Assembly: GCF_015552075.1 (NCBI RefSeq)
Contig: NZ_JADNDZ010000023.1
Location: 1-52,751 of the forward strand
DNA: 52,751 nt
Origin: Collinsella aerofaciens
GTDB taxonomy: Bacteria; Actinomycetota; Coriobacteriia; Coriobacteriales; Coriobacteriaceae
Reading direction: 5' to 3'
How positions within the stretch are numbered: position 1 is the first letter of the stretch; every line of letters starts with the position of its first letter. Both the position numbers and the translations under genes were made by a program. Positions 34,215 through 43,229 of this stretch are shown in pieces. The notes below the pieces were generated by a model that saw only the letters and a program-made list of their open reading frames with translations, searched no databases and was not told the DNA's origin.

Positions 34215-35082
34215 ACGCCTCCCTCACCTTTCCGTGCACATGTCTAATAACCGCGGCAACGTCATCGGCCGAGGCAGTTCCGTTATTAACGATAAAATTA
34301 GCGTGAACGGGCGAAACTTCCGCGCCGCCAATCGAAAAACCCTTTAATCCACAATCCTCGATAAGCTTGCCCACACTCGCATCGGGCGGGTTGCGAAAGA
34401 CCGACCCGCAGGATGCGCGACCCATGGGCTGCGTACGCTTGCGCCTCGTCAGGTACCGCTCCATGCGCTCGCGAATGTCGGCCTTGGGCGCCGGTTTAAG
34501 CTTGAGCACGCACTCGAGGATGATCTCATTGCGGGGAAGGCTACATTCGCGGTAGCCCCAAGTGATCTCGGACCCCGCATAATGCTTGATACCGGATGCC
34601 GGGTCAAACGTTACGACATCCTCAACCAGCGAGCCAATCCACTCGGTCCGTGTGCCGGCATTCATAGATATCGCACCGCCGACCGAACCAGGGATGCCAA
34701 CGGCAAACTCAAGGCCCGAGAGGCTACGCGACAGGGCATCGTTGACCAGACGCGCAAACATCACGCCCGCTCCGACCGTCAGCGTGCAACCGTCATCGGC
34801 AACAACCGTGCGCTGAAACTCACGTCCGAGCGAAATGACGGCACCGCGATAACCGCCATCGGCAACCAGCAGATTGGAGCCCTTGCCGATGATGACCCAC
34901 GGCACCTGCTCGCGATCGAGCACCGCCACGGCGCGGCGAAGGGCATGATAGCTATGGCACGTCACAAAGAGGTCGGCCTTGCCGCCGATACGATAGCTCG
35001 TATGGCGCGCAAGGCGCTCGTCCTCGATGACATCCGTGTCGATCATGCCCGAGAGCGCCATGACGGCGTTAAACAGACCCAT
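34171..35082 (-). CDS. murB: UDP-N-acetylenolpyruvoylglucosamine reductase
   Basis: 303 residues. It reduces enolpyruvyl-UDP-GlcNAc to UDP-MurNAc with FAD and NADPH. TSYRIGGKADLF, VIIGKGSNLLVADGG and GLEFAVGIPGSVGGAISMNAG bind FAD. GSVFRNP carries the proton-donating Ser, and the layout matches the shorter type II MurB. Its start lies 5 nt after murC with only a weak ribosome site, so translation is probably coupled. Its last 44 nt are shared with ftsQ. Confidence 0.96.
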   Translation of the reverse strand: MGLFNAVMALSGMIDTDVIEDERLARHTSYRIGGKADLFVTCHSYHALRRAVAVLDREQVPWVIIGKGSNLLVADGGYRGAVISLGREFQRTVVADDGCTLTVGAGVMFARLVNDALSRSLSGLEFAVGIPGSVGGAISMNAGTRTEWIGSLVEDVVTFDPASGIKHYAGSEITWGYRECSLPRNEIILECVLKLKPAPKADIRERMERYLTRRKRTQPMGRASCGSVFRNPPDASVGKLIEDCGLKGFSIGGAEVSPVHANFIVNNGTASADDVAAVIRHVHGKVREAYGIELRPEVKFLGF

Positions 35083-35087
35083 TAGAC

Positions 35088-36506
35088 TTAAGCGTCTTTC
35101 TTGGCAGTCAGATACTCGATAAACTCAGGACCGACGGTCGTAACGTCACCGGCACCCATGGTGAGCAGCAGGTCGCCCTCGCCCACCATCTGCTCGAGCT
35201 CCTGATTGAGCTCAAGACGGCTGGAGCAGTACACGACCTCCTTGCCAGGATGCTTGGCGCGCACGGTATCGGCGAGCATCTTAGAGGTGACACCCGGAAT
35301 GGGCATCTCGCCAGCCGAGAACACATCAATCAGCAGCAGTTTATCGGCATTGGCAAATGCATCGGCAAAGTCGTCGCACAGGGCCTGCAGGCGCGAATAG
35401 CGGTGCGGCTGGAACACGACGTCGACGTGCTTGTAGCCCAGCGACGAAGCGGCAGCAAGCGTCGCCTTGATCTCGGTGGGGTGATGGCCGTAATCATCGA
35501 CCACGGTGATGCCATCGATATCGCCCACGTGGGTAAAGCGACGGCGGACGCCCTCAAAGCTCGAGAGCGCCTTGGCGGCGGCGTCGATGTCAAGGCCTAG
35601 GACATGGGCGACGGTGAGCACCGCCGTGGCGTTGAGCATGTTGTGGCGACCGGGATTGCTCTTGATCTCCACAGCATGCTCAGTGCCGTCCTCAAAACGA
35701 ACGATAAAGTCGCTCTGGATGCCCTTGACATCCGGGTGCATGCAGACGATGTCGTTGCCCTCGGCAAAGCCGTAGGAAAGCACGTGACGGCCCGTCGACT
35801 TGGCGAGCTCGACCAGATGCGGGTCCTCACCGCAGACGATGACGGTGCCGTCCTCGCCCACCAGGCTCATGAATTTGGCGAAAGTTGCCTCGATCTCCTC
35901 GATACCCGAGTAGTGATCGAGGTGGTCGGCCTCGACGTTGGTCACAATGACCACGTTGGGGTTCAGGAACAGGAAGGAGCTGTCGGACTCGTCGGCCTCG
36001 GCGACAAAGTAGTCGCCCGAGCCGTTCTTGCCGTTCGTGTCATAGCCCTCGACGATGCCACCGATCAAGAAGCTCGGATCCAGACCCATGCGGTCGAGCA
36101 TGGTGGCGCACATCGAAGACGTGGTGGTCTTTCCATGCGTGCCGGCAACAGCGACAGTCGTGTAGCCGTGGCCCAATGCAGAGAGCATCTTGGCACGGGG
36201 CCACACGGGAATACCAAGCTCGCGAGCGCGCACGAGTTCAGGGTTGGACTCCGGAATAGCCGTGGAGACAACAACCACGTCGGGCTTGACCTCGTCGATC
36301 GTGGCGGCCTCATGGCCCACATGCACCTTCACGCCAGCGCGGGTGAGCTGGCGGATATAGCGTGACGTCTTAAGGTCGGAGCCGGTAACGGCATAACCGC
36401 GCTCGTGCAGAACGAGGGCGATGCCGCTCATGCCGGCGCCGCCGATACCGATAAAGTGGGCGCTCTTAAACTCGGGCGCGGAGGTTGCAGTCTGGGAATC
36501 AGCCAT
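35088..36506 (-). CDS. murC: UDP-N-acetylmuramate--L-alanine ligase
   Basis: 472 residues, Mur ligase fold adding L-Ala to UDP-MurNAc. The N-terminal HFIGIGGAGMSGIALV binds UDP. The ATP loop is VAVAGTHGKTTTSSM near residue 120. NVEADHLDHY and VDDYGHHPTEIKATL near residue 345 are MurC-specific. ATG 36506 lies 11 nt after AAGGAG; the in-frame ATG 36533 has no site. 97 nt after murG. Confidence 0.97.
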   Translation of the reverse strand: MADSQTATSAPEFKSAHFIGIGGAGMSGIALVLHERGYAVTGSDLKTSRYIRQLTRAGVKVHVGHEAATIDEVKPDVVVVSTAIPESNPELVRARELGIPVWPRAKMLSALGHGYTTVAVAGTHGKTTTSSMCATMLDRMGLDPSFLIGGIVEGYDTNGKNGSGDYFVAEADESDSSFLFLNPNVVIVTNVEADHLDHYSGIEEIEATFAKFMSLVGEDGTVIVCGEDPHLVELAKSTGRHVLSYGFAEGNDIVCMHPDVKGIQSDFIVRFEDGTEHAVEIKSNPGRHNMLNATAVLTVAHVLGLDIDAAAKALSSFEGVRRRFTHVGDIDGITVVDDYGHHPTEIKATLAAASSLGYKHVDVVFQPHRYSRLQALCDDFADAFANADKLLLIDVFSAGEMPIPGVTSKMLADTVRAKHPGKEVVYCSSRLELNQELEQMVGEGDLLLTMGAGDVTTVGPEFIEYLTAKKDA

Positions 36507-36603
36507 GTGCTCGTGTACTCCTTGCGTAAACACTGCCTGTAACCCGTTAACTGTACCGCACCTACCGCATCAGCGCGAGGGCGACCGACGATATCCCGTC
36601 TAA

Positions 36604-37719
36604 CTAACGCAAACCCTCTACCGCATCTGCCAGAAGAGCGGCGGCCCTATCCTGAGCCAGACCACGCGCCGCCTGGCGCATGGCGTCGCGCGCCGCCGCG
36701 TCATCGACCAGGTGCAGCAGCTCATCGGCAAAAGCAGAACCGTCGATATCGGCATCGGCGCAGAGCACGCCGGCCCCGGCGTCGACCAGATAACGGGCAT
36801 TGGTGGTTTGGTGGTCGGCCGTCGCATGCGGATACGGCACGAGCACCGAGGGCACGGCGAGCGCCGCGATCTCGGCCACGCTCGATGCGCCCGAACGCGA
36901 GAGCACCAAATCGGCAGCAGCCAGCATATCGCCCATGTTGTCGATGTAAGGCTGGACGCGGTAACGCTTCGCCACCTCAGGCGTCAGCGCCAAAGCGCGC
37001 TCGGTCTCCTCAAAGCCGTCGGCACCCGTCGAATGCAACACATAGAGGTTCTTGCGCGAAAGCAGCTCGTTTTTGAGCGAAACCACACGCTCGTTGAGGT
37101 GCTGGGCGCCAAGTGAACCGCCAAAGACGAGCAGCAGCGTAGCGTCCTCAGGAACGCCAAGTGCTTTGCGGCCGCGAGCGCGATCGCCCTCGATCACCGA
37201 GCGACGTACGGGGTTGCCGGTCATGAGCACGTGGCCAGGGTCACCTTCGCGCTCAAAGACCGAGCGCGCTGCCGGCACCGAGATGCACACGCGGGCGGCG
37301 TGGGAGTTCATCATCTTGTTGGCCAGGCCCGGAACAGAGTTCTGCTCATGCAGCAGATACGGAACGCCCGCGCCCTTGCACCACCCCAGCAGCGGAACCT
37401 CGACATAGGCACCAAAACCGACGGCAGCATCGGGCTTGCCGACCTTTGAGAAATAACTGGCGAGCGCACGCTTGGCCTTGTTGACACGCCACAGCGAGGT
37501 CAGCGCCGTCCAAGGACGGGAGCGGTCGAAGCCCGTGACCGTAATGGGCACAAAATCAAACCCAGCCTCGGGGACCAGACGACCCTCGAGCTTGCGCGAC
37601 TGGCCCACGAACACAACATGGTGGCCACGGTCACGCAGCTCTTCGGCCAAGGCAAGCGCGGGGTTGATATGTCCTGCCGTGCCGCCGGCTGCAATAGCAA
37701 CGGTCATTTTATCGGTCAT
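36604..37719 (-). CDS. murG: UDP-GlcNAc:lipid I GlcNAc transferase
   Basis: 371 residues, GT-B glycosyltransferase completing lipid II at the inner membrane. AAGGTAGHINPALALAEEL is the N-terminal G-loop. LLHEQNSVPGLANK and FGGSLGAQHLNE are further conserved loops, and SRSGASSVAEIAALAVPSVLVPYP near residue 285 binds UDP-GlcNAc. ATG 37719 has GAAGGG at good spacing and overlaps the ftsW end by 11 nt, suggesting coupled translation. Confidence 0.97.
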   Translation of the reverse strand: MTDKMTVAIAAGGTAGHINPALALAEELRDRGHHVVFVGQSRKLEGRLVPEAGFDFVPITVTGFDRSRPWTALTSLWRVNKAKRALASYFSKVGKPDAAVGFGAYVEVPLLGWCKGAGVPYLLHEQNSVPGLANKMMNSHAARVCISVPAARSVFEREGDPGHVLMTGNPVRRSVIEGDRARGRKALGVPEDATLLLVFGGSLGAQHLNERVVSLKNELLSRKNLYVLHSTGADGFEETERALALTPEVAKRYRVQPYIDNMGDMLAAADLVLSRSGASSVAEIAALAVPSVLVPYPHATADHQTTNARYLVDAGAGVLCADADIDGSAFADELLHLVDDAAARDAMRQAARGLAQDRAAALLADAVEGLR

Positions 37720-39229
37720 GGTAGTCCCTTCGTACACGCGGTCCCTGGTCGTCGGTGCGCAGACGCGCCGACGGGTCCGAGTTCAAATCGATTCGATTAT
37801 ATCCGCCGCCCGCATTGCGAGGAGTGGGGCGCTGAGGACGACCTTGCGGCGCCGTTCGCTGACGCGGGCGGGCTGCCGGCTCGGTCGCAGAGCCATCCAG
37901 GACGGTAAAACCGTTACGCGAAGATCGCTCGCCGCGCACGTGGGGCACGCCGGCGGTGCTCTCGTCCATAACGGCAAAGCTCTCACGGCGGCGGTCATAC
38001 TCATCGCGGCGGGCGCTCTCGTACGAAACGCGCAGGATCAACCCGGCAAGCATGAGCGACACAATAATCGACGAACCGCCGTAGCTAATAAACGGCAACG
38101 GTTTACCCGTCATGGGAAACACGTTGAGGATGCCCAGCGCGTTAATCAAGAACTGCACCGCGAGAATGACCGCGGAGCCAGACGCCATAAGCGCGCCCCG
38201 ACGATCGGTCGCCTGCTCGGCAATGCGAAACGCCGAGTAGATCAGCATCGCAAACACCAAGAAGAACAGCACGGTTCCGACAAAGCCGACTTCCTCGCCA
38301 ATGATGGCCAGGATGTAGTCATTGTGCGCCTCGGGCAGATACGAGTACTTCATGGTTGAGTTGCCGATGCCACGGCCGAACAGACCGCCCGAGGCAAAGG
38401 CCATGATGGCAAGCGTGGCCTGATAGCCGTCACCATACTCGTCAGCCCAAGGGTTCAAGGCAACCTGAATACGCACCATACGGTACGGCTCTGCGACAAG
38501 TGCAATCACGATCACGAGAATGCCGAAGATTAGCACGCCGATGATAAATCTGGGGTCGAGACCCGCAAACAACGCCATGCACATGAGGGTCAACAGGATG
38601 ATCAGGACAGTACCGAAATCGGGCTGGATAAAGATCAGAAAGAGCGAAATACCCAGGTAGATGCCCATCTTGCGAAGGAATTCGTTGATGTTGCCACCGG
38701 GCGAAAAGAAGCGATCAAGCATGATGGCCGAATACGCAATGGCAAATGGCTTTAAAAACTCGGAAGGCTGGAACTGAATACCGGCGATGTTGAGCCAGCG
38801 CGTGGCGCCACGGCTGCCGCTGCCCACCAAGAACACCAGAAACAGTAGCCCTATCATGCCGATAAGGAAGATCCTAAGCACATCCTCCCCAAACCAGCTG
38901 TCCGGCAAAACGCGCACGATGGCAATCAGCGCCAGAACACCAACCACGGCAAACGCGGCCTGTCGACCCAGGAAAAACGTCGCCGAGCCATTCTCGTGCA
39001 GCGCCTCGACCGAAGACGCCGAGTACACCATCAGCAGACCAAAGCACACCAAAGTAAACAGGCAGGCCATAAATATCAGACGGGGGCGCATGATGCGGGC
39101 GGGAACGCCGGCAATATAGCGTTCGCTAAACGACTGCCCGCCGCGACCGGAACGCGGTGTGCTGCGCCGCGAGGAAGCACGGTCCGAGTCGGGCCTCCTC
39201 ATACCTTGTCGGGGGCTCTCCTCTCTCAC
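37709..39229 (-). CDS. ftsW: SEDS septal peptidoglycan polymerase FtsW
   Basis: About 506 residues, ten membrane segments. It polymerises lipid II at the septum with FtsI. Hallmarks are GSRGATRWL, FQPSEFLKPF, the QPDFGT catalytic-region Asp, NSTMKYSYLPEAHNDYI and the GKPLPFISYGGSS end motif. The Arg/Ser-rich N-terminus (about 1-45) and the last 90 residues, rich in Arg, Pro and Gly, are disordered. The start is uncertain: GTG 39229 has GGGG 6 nt upstream, TTG 39235 is too close to it, and ATG 39202 is an alternative. Confidence 0.93.
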   Translation of the reverse strand: MREESPRQGMRRPDSDRASSRRSTPRSGRGGQSFSERYIAGVPARIMRPRLIFMACLFTLVCFGLLMVYSASSVEALHENGSATFFLGRQAAFAVVGVLALIAIVRVLPDSWFGEDVLRIFLIGMIGLLFLVFLVGSGSRGATRWLNIAGIQFQPSEFLKPFAIAYSAIMLDRFFSPGGNINEFLRKMGIYLGISLFLIFIQPDFGTVLIILLTLMCMALFAGLDPRFIIGVLIFGILVIVIALVAEPYRMVRIQVALNPWADEYGDGYQATLAIMAFASGGLFGRGIGNSTMKYSYLPEAHNDYILAIIGEEVGFVGTVLFFLVFAMLIYSAFRIAEQATDRRGALMASGSAVILAVQFLINALGILNVFPMTGKPLPFISYGGSSIIVSLMLAGLILRVSYESARRDEYDRRRESFAVMDESTAGVPHVRGERSSRNGFTVLDGSATEPAARPRQRTAPQGRPQRPTPRNAGGGYNRIDLNSDPSARLRTDDQGPRVRRDYHDR

Positions 39230-39238
39230 CGGCAACCC

Positions 39239-40645
39239 CTATTCCATTTGCGATTTCGCCGCAGCGGCAAGCTGGGCCACATAGTCCTTAAACACGCGGC
39301 CGCGCTCCTCATAGCCCGAGAACTCATCGAACGAAGAGCAGGCAGGAGAAAGTAAGATCACGTCGCCACGGCTCGACAGCGAACGGGCAACGTCCACGGC
39401 ATCGCGTAGGTCATCCGCCTGGGCGATATCCACATCGCCATCGACATCGGCCTCGTCCATAGCGGCGGTAAAGCGCTCGCGCGCGTCGCCAAAGCAGACG
39501 ACCGAGCGCACGTTATCCATAACAACGCGCGCGAAGTCCGTGAGCGGCGTGCCCTTATCGTGGCCGCCGAGCAGCAAGATCACGTTGTCATCGGGAAATG
39601 CCGTCAGTGCCTTCTCGACCGCGTCGGTGTTGGTCGCCTTGGAATCGTTGACGTAGCGCACGCCATCAATCTCGCCGCACGGCTCCACGCGGTGCTCGAG
39701 CGGCTGGAACGAGGCCAGACCGCGGCAGACACCATCGACATCGGCACCGACTGCCAAGGCAGCCGTGGCAGCACAAAGGGCATTGATAACATTGTGATGG
39801 CCCGAGATCTTGAGCTCGGATGTAGCGATGAGCGGGGTCTCGACGCCCTTCAGGCGCACGATCATCTTGCCATCGCGCACAAAGGCGACATCCTCACCCT
39901 CTGGCTCGTCAAAGGCAACCTTGCAGATGCGACGACCCGGCGTGTAGATGTACTCATCGAACTCGTGAATGCCGGCATCTTCGACGTCGACAACCGCCAG
40001 ATCGTCATCGACCATATTGTCAAACAGTTTGATCTTGGCAAGCGCATAGTTCTTATGGCTCTTATGCCAGCCCAAGTGGTCGGGAGTGATGTTGAGCAGC
40101 ACTGCCACACGAGGGTGGAGCTCGGTGGTCGTAGCAATCTGATAACTCGAGAGCTCAGCCACAAACCATTCGTTGTGGGCTCGGCCGTCAATCTCGTTGA
40201 CCGGCGGCTCGCCGATGTTGCCGACAGCTACGCTGGCCTCGCCGGCAACCTTGAGCAGATAATCAGTCAGCGACGTGGTGGTCGTCTTGCCGTTGGTGCC
40301 CGTGATGGCAATCCAGTTATCGGGCGACAGACGATAGGCAAACTCTGGCTCACCCATAATCTGAGCGGCATGTTCGCGCCCGGCCTTAAAGAAGCCCGAG
40401 AACTCCGAGATGCCCGGGCACGTCACGCATACGTCATAGGCGCCCTCGACCTGTTCGGTCCCATAGACAAACGACGCACCAGCAGCCTCGAGCGCACGCG
40501 TGGCGTCATTGGGCTCAGAGGTGCCGCCGCCATACACGGTAACGGCGTTTACGCGCTCGGGATGCGCCAGCGCCCAGCGGGCGACATCGAGACCGGACTT
40601 GCCCTGACCCAAAACGAGCAGGCTAAAGACATCAGCAAGAGGCAT
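39239..40645 (-). CDS. murD: UDP-N-acetylmuramoylalanine--D-glutamate ligase
   Basis: 468 residues. It adds D-Glu to UDP-MurNAc-L-Ala. LVLGQGKSGLDVARW binds UDP, and the ATP loop is AITGTNGKTTTTSL near residue 115. LLNITPDHLGWH, YVNDSKATNTDAVEKAL and LLLGGHDKGT are family blocks. The ATG has only a weak ribosome site (GGGA), and 9 nt separate it from mraY. Confidence 0.96.
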   Translation of the reverse strand: MPLADVFSLLVLGQGKSGLDVARWALAHPERVNAVTVYGGGTSEPNDATRALEAAGASFVYGTEQVEGAYDVCVTCPGISEFSGFFKAGREHAAQIMGEPEFAYRLSPDNWIAITGTNGKTTTTSLTDYLLKVAGEASVAVGNIGEPPVNEIDGRAHNEWFVAELSSYQIATTTELHPRVAVLLNITPDHLGWHKSHKNYALAKIKLFDNMVDDDLAVVDVEDAGIHEFDEYIYTPGRRICKVAFDEPEGEDVAFVRDGKMIVRLKGVETPLIATSELKISGHHNVINALCAATAALAVGADVDGVCRGLASFQPLEHRVEPCGEIDGVRYVNDSKATNTDAVEKALTAFPDDNVILLLGGHDKGTPLTDFARVVMDNVRSVVCFGDARERFTAAMDEADVDGDVDIAQADDLRDAVDVARSLSSRGDVILLSPACSSFDEFSGYEERGRVFKDYVAQLAAAAKSQME

Positions 40646-40654
40646 GAAAGACCA

Positions 40655-41674
40655 CTATCCCAACTGGAAGAACAGAGCAAGGCCAACGGCGCCAAAGGCC
40701 GCAGCGATAATCCAAAAACAGATGACGACCTTGGTCTCGGCCCAGCCCTTCTTTTCGAAATGATGATGGATGGGTGCCATAAGAAAGACGCGCTTGTGCG
40801 TAAAGTGGAAGTAGACAACCTGAATCATGACCGACAGGGTCTCAACGATAAATAGCCCGCCGATGATGAGGGAGACGACCTCGGTGTTGGTCATGATGGA
40901 CGTGCAGGCAAACGCGGCGCCCAGGGCAAGCGAGCCGGTATCGCCCATAAAGATGCTCGCCGGATAGCAGTTGAACCACAGAAAGCCCAAGCAGGCACCG
41001 GCACACGCGGTGCAGAAGATGGACAGGTTCACGTCTCCGTGCAAAAACGCCATGGCAGCCATGGCGAGCATGGCGATCATGGAGGTGCCGCCAGCAAGAC
41101 CGTCAAGGCCATCGGTCAGGTTCACGGCATTAGAAAGACCGGCAATCATCAGCCAGCAAAAGACAATGTAGAGCCACGGGAACGAAAGGCCGCAGATGGT
41201 GGTCGAAAGAACACCGAGGTCAATCGTCAGGCCGCCGGGAAAACGAATCTCGGGGGCGACACCGCACCAGTTAACGGCAAGTACCGTAAAGGTGACACAG
41301 ATAATGGTTAGGCCGATCATCTTGGCATGAGGCGTCAGACCGAGCGAGCGCCCATGCGTAACGGAGGTCAGGTCGTCGATCAGGCCCAGCACGCCGGTCG
41401 CCAGCGTGGCGAGCAGCACAAGCACGAGCTCGGTGGTGAGCTTGCCCATCAGCAGGCAGGTCAGCGAGATCGCGACGAGGATGACAACGCCACCCATGGT
41501 GGGCGTTCCCTGCTTAACCAAATGACGCTTGGGGCCGTCGGCACGAACCTGCTGGCCGATACCCTCGACCTTGAGTAGTTTGATCCACCACGGCATGAGC
41601 AGCAGCGCAATGGCAGCGGCGATGCCAAGCCCCAAAAAAGCCTGATACGTTGGATACGAGGGATTGCCGAACAT
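40655..41674 (-). CDS. mraY: Phospho-N-acetylmuramoyl-pentapeptide transferase
   Basis: 339 residues, about ten membrane segments. It makes lipid I from UDP-MurNAc-pentapeptide and undecaprenyl phosphate. KQGTPTMGG near residue 50, NLTDGLDGLAGG near residue 190 with the catalytic Asp, FMGDTGSLALG and APIHHHFEKKG near residue 300 are the family motifs. 3 nt after the murF stop; GGAAGG lies 13 nt upstream of ATG 41674. Confidence 0.97.
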   Translation of the reverse strand: MFGNPSYPTYQAFLGLGIAAAIALLLMPWWIKLLKVEGIGQQVRADGPKRHLVKQGTPTMGGVVILVAISLTCLLMGKLTTELVLVLLATLATGVLGLIDDLTSVTHGRSLGLTPHAKMIGLTIICVTFTVLAVNWCGVAPEIRFPGGLTIDLGVLSTTICGLSFPWLYIVFCWLMIAGLSNAVNLTDGLDGLAGGTSMIAMLAMAAMAFLHGDVNLSIFCTACAGACLGFLWFNCYPASIFMGDTGSLALGAAFACTSIMTNTEVVSLIIGGLFIVETLSVMIQVVYFHFTHKRVFLMAPIHHHFEKKGWAETKVVICFWIIAAAFGAVGLALFFQLG

Positions 41675-41677
41675 GGG

Positions 41678-43102
41678 CTAGCACACACCTTCCACAAAGC
41701 GGTCGAGCTCAACAAAGCGGGAACCCTTGACCAGTACAACATCATGTTTTTCAAGCGCGCCGCCCATGCGGTCGAGCACCTGCTGATAATCGGAGAACAC
41801 CTGGATGCGGTCCTCGTCCATGCCCATCATGCGCGCGGCATCGGCCATAAGCTGGGACAGCTCACCACCCACGCACGCCAGCATGTCGAGCTTCTTGGCG
41901 GCAGCATAGGCGCCCACGAGCTCATGCATGCGAGGAGCCTCATCGCCCATCTCGCCCATCTCGCCCAGGATAGCCATGCGAGACCCCGCGCACGAAAGCG
42001 AGCACAGCAGGTCGAGGCCAGCAGCCATCGATTCGGCACTGGCGTTATAGGAGTCATCGATGATGCGTGCACCGCTCTTGGCGCGCTTGATCTCCTGGCG
42101 GTGACCGGTGATCGTGAGGCCCCTAAAGGCAGCATCGATCTGCTCGGGTGTCACGCCCAGGCGATAGGCAACCGCGGCGGCCTTAACGGCATTAGGAACG
42201 GACTGCACGCCAGGGATGGCAAGCATGGTATCGATCGTCTCACCCTGGCCAAAATCGAGCGTAAAGACCGGACGGCCCTCGTCATCAACACGAATGTCGC
42301 GGGCGCGGACCTCATCATCGTCCGATACGCCGGCCAGCATCACGTCGATACCAGCAGGCTGGGCGAACGTATCGCGAATGAACGGCGTAAAGTCGTCCTC
42401 GCCGCCCAAAACCAGCAGCGGCAAGAAGTCGCCAGCGGCGCACATACCCTGGACAATCTCGGCCTTAGCGCGGGCGATGTTCTCGCGGCTGCCCAAAATG
42501 CCGATGTGAGAGGTACCGATCTTGCTCACGATGGCAAGGTTGGGATTGGCGGACTGGGACAGGCGCTCGATCTCGTGGAAATGGTTCATGCCCATCTCGA
42601 GCACCAGGACCTCGGTATCGGCCGGAGCGGAAAGCACCGTGAGCGGCATGCCGATCAGGTTATTGAAATTGCCCTTGGTGGCCCAAACACGATAGCGCTT
42701 GGCGAGCACGGCGGCGAGCACGTCCTTGGTCGTCGTCTTGCCGATGGAACCGGTAATACCAACGACCAGGCAGCCAAGCTCCAGACGGTACGTGTGCGCC
42801 AAACGCAGCAGAAAGTCCTCGGGATCATCGGTCAGCAAGATGGCACAGCCCTTGTCCTGCGCCAGCGAGACCAGCTCGGCCTCGGGCTCACGCGTCATTA
42901 CGACGGCGCCGGCACCCGACTGGACGGCACGGGAAGCAAAATCATTGCCGTCGACGTTTTCACCGGGAAAGGCGACGAAAATCGTCCCTTCCTCGACCTG
43001 ACGCGAGTCGATAACGCACCCGCGGCATACCCGATCGGCTTCTCCCGTCACGGTTCGGGCCCCTGTTGCGGCCGCGAGGTTGTTGACGGCGATCTCTATC
43101 AT
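41678..43102 (-). CDS. murF: UDP-MurNAc-tripeptide--D-Ala-D-Ala ligase
   Basis: 474 residues. It adds the D-Ala-D-Ala dipeptide, completing the cytosolic precursor. DSRQVEEGTIFVAFPGENVDGNDF is the substrate region, the ATP loop is VVGITGSIGKTTTKD near residue 112, and EMGMNHFHEI and IDDSYNASAESM are later blocks. GGGGAG precedes ATG 43102. 127 nt after ftsI, the largest gap within this half of the cluster. Confidence 0.96.
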   Translation of the reverse strand: MIEIAVNNLAAATGARTVTGEADRVCRGCVIDSRQVEEGTIFVAFPGENVDGNDFASRAVQSGAGAVVMTREPEAELVSLAQDKGCAILLTDDPEDFLLRLAHTYRLELGCLVVGITGSIGKTTTKDVLAAVLAKRYRVWATKGNFNNLIGMPLTVLSAPADTEVLVLEMGMNHFHEIERLSQSANPNLAIVSKIGTSHIGILGSRENIARAKAEIVQGMCAAGDFLPLLVLGGEDDFTPFIRDTFAQPAGIDVMLAGVSDDDEVRARDIRVDDEGRPVFTLDFGQGETIDTMLAIPGVQSVPNAVKAAAVAYRLGVTPEQIDAAFRGLTITGHRQEIKRAKSGARIIDDSYNASAESMAAGLDLLCSLSCAGSRMAILGEMGEMGDEAPRMHELVGAYAAAKKLDMLACVGGELSQLMADAARMMGMDEDRIQVFSDYQQVLDRMGGALEKHDVVLVKGSRFVELDRFVEGVC

Positions 43103-43229
43103 TGCAGCTCCCCTGTAAACCTAATAATGCTATCGGCGTATTGTATCCCAGCGCCGCGCATGCGTGGTGCAGGGCATGTGAACACCCCTCATATGGGACA
43201 ACAAACCACGCCCCAAAGATTGTAACCCC